A stretch of DNA of 24,451 bases from Gonium pectorale (lineage: Eukaryota > Chlorophyta > Chlorophyceae > Chlamydomonadales > Volvocaceae), in assembly GCA_001584585.1 (NCBI GenBank), contig LSYV01000020.1, positions 597,041 to 621,491 of the forward strand, given 5' to 3'. Below, piece after piece: positions 17,625 through 24,451 of the stretch; position 1 is the first letter of the stretch, and each line of letters starts with the position of its first letter. The notes under the pieces were generated by a model, which was given only the letters and a program-made list of their open reading frames with translations, made no database searches and was not told the origin of the DNA. The position numbers were made by a program, and so were the translations under genes.

Positions 17625-20217
17625 CTACACACTGGGACTGCCAGTTTGAGAGGCCTGTAGAAACCGCATACGTACGGCACCTGCACTCCACCCCGCCTGG
17701 CGCGGCAGGTTGCACGTGACCATAGCACTAGGACGACGCTTAATGATGCGCAGAGCTATAGGGTGTGGCCAGGCAGCGCAGCGCAGCGCTTTGGCCACCT
17801 TGGCCACCTTGGCCCCCACGTACTGCACCGCCTTGCCGCCGCCCGCCGCCCGCCGCCAGCAGCCCCGCAGCCGCCTGGTAGCTGCACATGCGGTTGGCGG
17901 TTGGTGGGGAGAGGGGTGGAAAAGAGGGAGAGGGAGCAAGAGGGGGTGAGAGAGCGGACGAGGTTTGACCAACACACAAACGGTGTGTCGCGCTGCATAC
18001 GGACAGGGGGGGCGTGCAAATGGGCCCTAGGTGTTAATGTTGTGTATTCAGGGGAGACGGCTGGGGACGGGGGGCGCATGCGGTGACACGTGGTTGTGAC
18101 CTCCACGTGCGTACCAGTCACCGCCAGCCGGCATGCCGCGTCGCAAGATCCGGCGGTGCAGGTGCGGCTGAGGCGCCGGGGTGTAGGCGCAGGGCGGGGG
18201 GGGGGAGTGGAAGGTGGGTGACAAAAAAGAGAAATCTGAGTGAGCTGCAGCGAGCCGGCGACTGCCCAATACCCGCCAGCGCACAGCCCCTGCACCGGGG
18301 TGGGGACGTGAGAGGCCGTCGGGCACGCCATCCTGCATCTTGACAGCACGCTGATTACCCACACACCCCTCCCCTGTGCTTACCTCGCGCATCAATGCGA
18401 CCCGTCTACACGCCCCTCAGCATCCTTCACTCCACAACCCGTCCAAACCCGCAAACCCGTCACTACACCCCCGTCCCTGTTCCCTGGACCCCGCCGCCGC
18501 CCCGCACAGCGCCCCGTACGGCACCCACGTACGGCACACAGGTTACAGGTTACACGTCCGTCAAAGCCGGGGGGTTCATGGCACACGCACATGCTGGACC
18601 GCCGTACGATGGCGGCGAGCCTGTGGGCCGCTAGCCGCTGCGCCGGCCCGCCGAGCACAGCCGCCGTCGCCACCTCGGCCTGCGTGGGCTCGTCCGTTGC
18701 CAGGTGCTCGGGGGACATGTGGAAGCCCAGCCTGGGGGTGTGTGTATAGGTACCCGAAGGACCAGCGAATGTGGAAACATGGGCGCGGGGGAGCCAGGCA
18801 GCCGCCAGGCAGGAGGGGAGGGCGGGGGGCGGGGTCGCAGTAGGCGAAGGAGCGGATAGGGTAAAGGGGTGGGGTGAGCAGGCAGGAGGTGCCGTGGAAG
18901 ACCTGCCGCGAATAGGGCGGGATGCAACAATGAAAACCAAGGACGGCAGGTGGCACCCGCCAGTCACGGGAGGAGTGGCTTATACAGGAAAGGCTGTCTC
19001 ACTAGAGATGCTGAGGGGAGCGCAGGGGAGGGAGAGCGCAGGAGAGCGCGGGGGAGGGGGAGGAGGAGGGCTAGGGTGAGGGTGAGGAGCATGTGCTATG
19101 CGCCTGGCGGGAAAGGGGTAGAAGACAAGCGCATGGCATGGCGTGCGGGCATGGCGTGGGTGGAGGGGGCACACGGCGCGAGGCGCGGGTGGTATGAGTG
19201 GACTTTGTCAAGGGGACTAGGGGAGGTGGGGCGAGGGAGGTGGGAGTTTGGTACAAAGCACCGGTCTCGGTTTCACAAAAGCTGCTCGGAGCGCATGCCT
19301 GCCCGTCCCAGCCGGTAGAGAAGTTAGGGAAGGGAGGGGGGCATGGCAGCCGCCAGCGAGGGTAGGCGAGGGGGCGGGGGCGCGCCCTTGGCGGCATTGA
19401 CTGTAGTCGGGGTGAAAGCTGAACGGGGGGGGGCGGTTGCAATTGGGCCTCACCAACCGTTGGGGTTTGGGTGGGAGATAGAAGCCCAGCCGGGAGCGGG
19501 GGCGCTGGAGTTCTAAGGCATGCAGCCGCCAGCCGGGGCAGAGACGAGGAGTTCTAAACACACAGAGGTAGGATGAGTAAGGTGCAAGCAGTAAATGCTG
19601 CTGCGGAAGGGCATGATCGACCTCGAAAGCGTTAACCCGGTGGTCCTTAAGATCCTGGACAAGGAGGATTCCAAGATCGCAAGGTTTGTCAGGGACTATC
19701 TCCCTTAGTGAGTCAGTCTTGTTTGGGTTTCACCCTCTACGGCGAGGAGAACCGGCACTGGATCGTCGAGCGGCGTCTGTGCCCAGCTGGGCCGCGCCGG
19801 AGTCCGGATCGTGTCCGGTTGGATCGTGTGTCCGGCGGATCCGGTCTTAGCGTATTGCGGAGGCTCGATGGTGACTAAAGTTACAAAGCGCGTGTGCGCG
19901 TCCGCGGCTGTATGAGCTAACCGCCGTACATGAAAGCGATACAATTATTGCCGTACGAGAACTGTAATACGTACGGTAGCACGCGCAGCGCACGCCGCAC
20001 ACCTCCTCCGTGAAGGTGGGCGGCAGGAGCACCAGCACCGCAGCCAGCGCGTGGTGGCGGTTGGCGGCCAGCCCCACCGCCAGGCCCCCGGATGCCGGCG
20101 GCAGGGGTTGAGCGGCGTGACGAGTTTGTGCAGCCGGCCCGCCACGTACATGTGTGTCCACGTGGCGCGGTCGTACTGCAGCGCCGCCGCTTCCATGGAG
20201 CCGTACTTCATGGTGGT
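17625..20217 (-). pseudogene. TAM41: TAM41/Mmp37-like mitochondrial CDP-diacylglycerol synthase, incomplete and frameshifted
   Basis: Three exons match the family. Exon 20217-20003 reads MKYGSMEAAALQYD, WTHMYVAGRLHKLVTPL, then in another frame LAANRHHALAAVLVLLPPTF-TEE. The family pattern is KYG, W..LY.AGR..KPV, N...AL.A.LLLLP..F.E. Exon 18731-18591 ends in LAAHRLAAIVRRSS and joins in phase (AT|GTGCGTG) to the exon starting at 17881, YQAAAGLLAAGG...KAVQYVGAKVAKVAKAL, the expected C-terminus. TAM41 makes CDP-diacylglycerol from phosphatidate and CTP for cardiolipin synthesis in the mitochondrial inner membrane (family knowledge). Two frame changes are needed. One is near 20085-20110; exon 20217-20003 is 215 nt, one short of the multiple of three its phases require. 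The other is in the GGC/GGGC run near 17840-17855. The N-terminal exons (G-S-G nucleotidyltransferase motif) and the central GD.RM..AEDP exon were not found; 19512-19458 (RLGFYLPPKPQR) is a weak candidate exon. It is either a decayed copy or a gene damaged by assembly errors. Confidence 0.7.
19595..19708 (+). CDS. 37-codon coding-like ORF, probable gene fragment
   Basis: ATG at 19595 to TAG at 19706-19708. The peptide is MLLRKGMIDLESV, then NPVVLKILDKEDSKIARFV, ending RDYLP. Its composition (Asp/Glu/Lys/Ile/Val) is unlike the Ala/Arg/Pro noise of shadow frames here, and the local GC is lower. An in-frame TAA sits immediately before the ATG, so it is not the tail of a longer upstream frame in this sequence. 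It lies in the long intron of the TAM41-like locus, on the opposite strand. The family is not recognised. It may be the end of a mobile element or a displaced exon. Confidence 0.4.
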   Translation: MLLRKGMIDLESVNPVVLKILDKEDSKIARFVRDYLP

Positions 20218-21639
20218 CTGGCGTTGACCCGCGGGTCAAACAGAGCGAAAGCGAGAGGTTTTGAACCGAGTGGGGGGAGGGGGGAGGGGAAGGGTCAACG
20301 GAGGCGGAAAGGAGTGGATGTAGGCGGTGGCGAAACCAGGGGCGGGTGGCGTCGATTGCTGTGCGGGCTGGGTACTGGGGAGGGCTCGCGCAAGGATCGG
20401 GGCCAGGGGGGGGGGCGTTCAACTTCCGCACAGTGACACGCGCGCTGCACGCCGCGCCGCCATCCCGCCGATTCCGCCGCCGCCGCCGCTGCCCTGGAGC
20501 CCCGCCAGGGGCCCCACTGCGCAAGCACTGCGCACAGCGCCGGGAACACTATGTGCTCCGTACCACACATACGTACATGCCGTACGCACAATGCCACACA
20601 ACGGCGGAGCGGCGCACCTGTGCGTCCTGCGGCACGAACGCTAATGGGGAGGAGCACTTTGCACACCGCCGTGCCGTACACACGTCGTACACAGGGGGCT
20701 CCGCCCCCCCAATGCCGCTTCGCGGCGGGGGCTCCGCCCCAAAGGAACGGTACAGTCTTTTGCAGCCCTCCTCCAATCTGTGCGCCATACCCCGCTTCCC
20801 AGCTGCCTGTGCCGCCGCATCGTATCGTGGCGTGCTGAGTGCTGCTACCGTGACTGAAATTGGCCGTGCTGGAACTTTGCTTGCAGGCGCAGGCAGTTCC
20901 ACTGAAGCGCGGGCGCGGGGACGTGCCCGACCAGCGGCTTGCTTACATGTAACTCCGCCAAGCCGCACAGCGGAGTGGGCGGCCCTTACGTCACCAAGCA
21001 TACCCACCTCCGCCATCCATCCAATGCACTCTTGCAGCACACATACAACCGGCTATAACGCAGACCACGCGCAGCCGTCTACTACCTAAGACGGCCGAGC
21101 CAAGGGCCGCATCTCCTGCAGGAAAAGTAGAAACCTCATCGAGGCCTACAATGTGCTTGATGAACACCACATGGCGCGGAGGTCCCCGGATGATACGCCA
21201 CCGGAAGGTATCAACACCGCGACGCGACGCGGACATGCCAGGCCCGCGCCACAGCCATCAGGTGCCACTTCCTGTCACTGAACTCGGGTGCGGCCGCAAT
21301 CCTCGGCTCAGAACCGTCCTGTCACTCTCCTTGGCCTTAATCCGCACGTACCTTGCCGTTGCTAGCAACAACCGCTGTGCAAGCCAGCATCGCCCTGCAG
21401 CAGCCGGGCAGGCCGCCGAGCGGCGATGCCCTCGCGACACCCCTCCGTGACACCCGCTGGACGACGACGCCCACTGGAACACGCCCCCCGGCTCCTCCCC
21501 ACCCCACGTCACCAAGGAGGCCCGTGCCTCCCTCCCCAGGCACACCAACCTCCCTGACCGGCCCCTCAGCCCCCGGCGGGAGGTGCACCGCGCACCGCCA
21601 CCCCCGCCCACCGGCGCGCCGACAGCCACGGCCGCCTAG
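20218..21639. other. Stretch without a supported gene, upstream of the TAM41-like exons
   Basis: The N-terminal TAM41 exons would be expected here but no GSG-type motif or matching exon was seen on the minus strand. A minus-strand frame at about 21210-21110 reads FRWRIIRGPPRHVVFIKHIV, then GLDEVSTF, which looks protein-like but has no partner exon. A GC hairpin cluster lies at 20694-20740. The right end (21500-21639) should include the 3' UTR of the TPR gene. Confidence 0.5.
20694..20740. repeat. Cluster of three GC hairpins
   Basis: Three small palindromes stand in a row: GGGGGCTCCGCCCCC, then GCCGCTTCGCGGC, then GGGGGCTCCGCCCC. Stems are 5-6 bp with TCC or TTC loops. The first and third share the GGGGCTCCGCCC core also found inverted at 11268-11279. 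Short GC palindromes of this style are known to have spread in volvocine organelle DNA; their origin here is inference. Confidence 0.75.
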
Positions 21640-24451
21640 CTAGCGGGCCCTCACGGACGCCACCATGTCGCCCCACGCAGCGCCCAGCGACCAGGGCCGG
21701 CAGTGCACCGCGTGTGCGGTCCGCGCGCGGCTCGGGCTCGGGCTCGGGCAGGGAGCTGCAGCAGGCCGCAGGGCGGCGGCAGAGGCTGAGGTCGAGGAGA
21801 GGACTGCAGCAGGCGGCTGCGCCGACGCTCGGGGCCACAGCCGCTCCGCCTGCGCACGTGGGAAGGCCGTGAGGGGCGGGCCCGTGGGGAGGCAGGCGGG
21901 GGGCAGGCGGGGGGCTGAGAGCGGCGGTGCGCCGACACGTGCGTCATCGGAGAGGGCCCGACCGCACGAGCGGCCGGCCGCGGCCGCAGGAGGGCGGTGC
22001 TGACCACCGGGCAACGAGACAGCAAATCATGAACGCCGGAAATGGCCGCACGATGCTGCTCTCTCGCCAATACGAACATGCCACACATGCTGCCCTCCCG
22101 ACTCACGTACCGTACGGCCCCCGCCCCCCGCCGCCACTCACCGCCTGCTCCGCCTCCCGCGCCAGCTCCTCCTTGCCCAGCGCCGCCTCCACGAGGCCCA
22201 GCAGCATTGCCGCGAGCGCCGCGCCAGCGCCCGCCGGCCCCGCCGGGGCCACCGCCAGGGCGCCACGTCGCCCGCCAGCGGCGGCCCTGTGGGCCGGCTG
22301 CACGTGCTCGGCGGGGCAGGCCACGGGCGCGGGGCTCAACGCGCTCAGGGCCGCCCGCGCGGCCCACCGCGCCTCCAGCAGGCTGCGCTTGCGCGCCGCG
22401 GCCGCGCCCGTCGCATCCCCCCCTGCATCTACCGCAGCGGCGGACGCCTGCAGCAGCGCCGCGGCGGCCTGCACCGTGTGCGCCGCGGCGCGCAGCCCGG
22501 CGGACAGGGCGTCAGAGCCGCCAGTCGCCACCGCCGCCGCAGCGGCGCCACTGACGGCCGCCGCTGCGTCGGCGGCGGCGGACCGCGCGCCCTCGACGTC
22601 ACCCAGCTGTAGCAGCAGCAGTGCCCTTTGCACCGAGGAAACGTCCGTGAGAGCCAGCGCGGGGCGGGACCGCGGCACGGCGGCGACGACGGCGGGGCTG
22701 GCGGCGGGCCAGGCTCGGTCCAGCGTCTGGATCGCCGCCGGCGCCTCCCCCGCCGCCATCCGGACGGCAGCCCACTCCAGCAGCGGCAGCAGCTCGTAGC
22801 TGGTGGGAACCGCGCCCCCGCCTGGCGCGCAGGCAGTGGCTGAGGCGGCGGCCGCCTTCGCCGCCTTGCAGGCCTGCTCGTACGCCGCGTCCGCTGCCGC
22901 CATGTCCCCCTGCGTGCGTGCAGAGCGGCATCCCCACTTAGGGGACAACACTCCGGGGGCGTGGCCCGCAGGCGGCGCAACCCAAAGGAGCGTGGCAACC
23001 CAAAGCAGAGGCGCGAAAGGGCACAGCCAGCGCGGGGAAGCAGAGTAGACGGATGTGCGCATTGGGCGGACACGGCACGGCGCGGAAGCACGGTCGCATT
23101 GCCACCTCTGAAACGAAACGAGCCCAACCCACCTTGAGCGCCTGTATGCGGGCGCACTGGCGGTGCGCTGGCGAGGGGTCGGCAGCGTGGGCCTGCGCCA
23201 GCCTGCACATGCGCACGTACGGGCGCGGCCCACGGCCCACGGCACACGTTGTGGACACGTCCTCCCAGGCCATACACAGCCAGCATTATCGGTAGCACCA
23301 AGCATACACACCCGCGTGTTGCCCGGGGACGCAAGGTGCAGTGAGTAGACACTGGACCGGCAGCTGCACGACACCTCCCGTGGCCATATCGCTGTACGCT
23401 CACTGCTCACCGGAGCGCCTCCTCCGCTGCCTCCCGCGCGCTCAGCTCCCAGTCCGTGCCTACATCCGCGCCGCCCGTCGCAGCCGCAGCCGCAGCCGAG
23501 CCCTCCCTGCCGCGCAGCTGCAGGCGGCACTCGCTGAGGACCGCCAGCGACCGCACGGCTGCGTCGGCCAGGGCCGCGCGTTGGGCGCGGTGCGCAGTGA
23601 CCCGCGGGTCGGCTGGAGCGTGGGAGCGCGCTGGCGGTTGGAGGGGTTGGCGCGGCGTCACATGGTGCAAGGGGGAGGAGGGGACGGGCAAACGAAGTCA
23701 ATCCGTCGAGCAGAACTAGTGAAGCAATGCCGCCTCGGTAGTCTCTAGAAAACAAAGCGCATCGCAAAGAAATCTGGAGGCCCGCGACGCGCGCGCACAG
23801 CAGGCCGGTTACGGTATGCAGGGCAGAGACCAGCCTCGAGCCTCGACCGCAAGCTGGAGATGCGCGGTTCGCCGTACAACCTCCGTGGCCTGTTCAAGAT
23901 CACGTAGCCAGAGGCCGTGACTAGCCCGACAGCGGAAGATGCCCTGGCTACGACCCAGCTGTGAGCAAAGCGCAAACTAAGCTCAGCCCAGCCTGTGAAC
24001 GTACCGGCGGCCATCGCGAGAGCCATGGCGGGCGGCAGTCCGGGCACCACAGCGGGCCGCTGCGCTGCCGCTGCCGCGGCCGGGGGCTCGGCCGGCAGAG
24101 CCGCCAGCTCCACCTGGCATCGGGCGGCGGCGGCACGCGCGGCCACCGCGGCGGTGCGGTAGTGGCGGGCCTGGCCGCCAGACGCGATGGCGCGCTGCGG
24201 GGAGCCAAAGAAGCACTCGCATACCTCAATGGAGGGTTGTGTGTGGACAGCAATCAGGAAGCGGGCGGGCGGCAGCGCCACGCCCAGGAAAGCTGTGCGC
24301 CGTCCTGAACTCAATTCAACTGCACAATTGTTCATGACTTTGTGCCATTGTCCTTGTGGGAGCTCATGCCATGCCATGCCATGCCATGCACCCAACGTCC
24401 AAACGCCCCGCACCTGCAGCCCAGTGAGCGCGCACAGGTACCAGGCCGCCG
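21640..24451 (-). CDS. Ala-rich TPR-like repeat protein, 5' end outside the window
   Basis: Exons in transcript order: 24451-24414 (partial), 24194-24005, 23612-23411, 23202-23133, 22909-22142, 21849-21640. All junctions have GT/AG ends and phases agree. About 490 codons lie in the window, ending in TAG at 21640. Helical, Ala-rich repeat pairs are visible: AAWYLCALTGLQ, IASGGQARHYRTAAVAARAA, AALADAAVRSLAVLSECRLQL, ELSAREAAEEALRLAQAHAA, CARIQALKGDMAAADAAYEQ with ACKAAKAA, and further on LLLLQLGDVEGARSAAADAA. The GD...AD.AYEQA pattern is typical of tetratricopeptide repeats, which form protein-binding superhelices. The C-terminus (WSLGAAWGDMVASV) looks conserved. No enzyme domain is seen. It could be a TTC-type scaffold, but the subfamily cannot be named from this part. 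Confidence 0.8.
24365..24390. repeat. (CATGC)n pentanucleotide microsatellite
   Basis: Five consecutive CATGC units. It lies in the intron between the first two visible exons of the TPR gene, about 25 nt inside the donor. Confidence 0.9.

Noticed and set aside
22103..23767. 554-codon minus-strand ORF taken as one exon
   Set aside because: Only 22909-22142 is coding in this frame. The upstream part reads through introns, while the real exons 23612-23411 and 23202-23133 use other frames with matching phases and splice sites.

Overview
The window looks like nuclear DNA from a volvocine green alga (Chlamydomonas and relatives). This is inferred from very high GC, Ala/Gly/Pro-rich proteins, many short exons separated by roughly 60-1,300 bp GT...AG introns (often GTGAGT, GTGCGT or GTGGG donors and pyrimidine-CAG acceptors), a GAF-type sensor fused to a TKL/RAF-like kinase, and abundant microsatellites. 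No bacterial operon, RNA gene or CRISPR array is seen. All recognised multi-exon genes lie on the minus strand. Long single-frame ORFs mostly read through introns, so I rebuilt exons from splice signals, phase agreement and protein motifs.

Layout. (1) 233-9540, minus: most of a large GAF-sensor protein kinase gene in about 18 exons. Its 3' end (C-lobe end) lies beyond the left edge and its start codon is not resolved. One intron carries a 27-unit hexanucleotide repeat. (2) 9.5-11.8 kb: mostly non-coding, AT-richer near 9.7-9.9 kb, with one isolated coding-like exon on the minus strand at 10.2-10.3 kb. (3) 11.8-14.6 kb: a complex array of one diverged repeat family in both orientations, with ~470 bp inverted outer arms, an internal ~710 bp direct duplication, poly-G/C tracts and a 20-N assembly gap. 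(4) 14.6-15.96 kb: a Gln-rich coiled-coil protein gene (minus) whose 3' half is also present as an apparently perfect inverted copy abutting the array. (5) 16-17.6 kb: no recognisable gene. (6) 17.6-20.2 kb, minus: pieces of a TAM41/Mmp37 family gene (mitochondrial CDP-diacylglycerol synthase). Its N-terminal and central exons are not found and it has two apparent frameshifts; a 37-codon coding-like ORF lies on the opposite strand in its intron. (7) 20.2-21.6 kb: no clear gene, with clustered GC hairpins. (8) 21640-24451, minus: the 3' six exons of an Ala-rich TPR-like protein.

The genes do not form an evident pathway. The most notable points are the structural rearrangement around 11.8-15.4 kb, the broken TAM41-like locus, and the unusual insertions in the kinase. 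Exon calls rest on reading by eye; no alignment or splice predictor was run.
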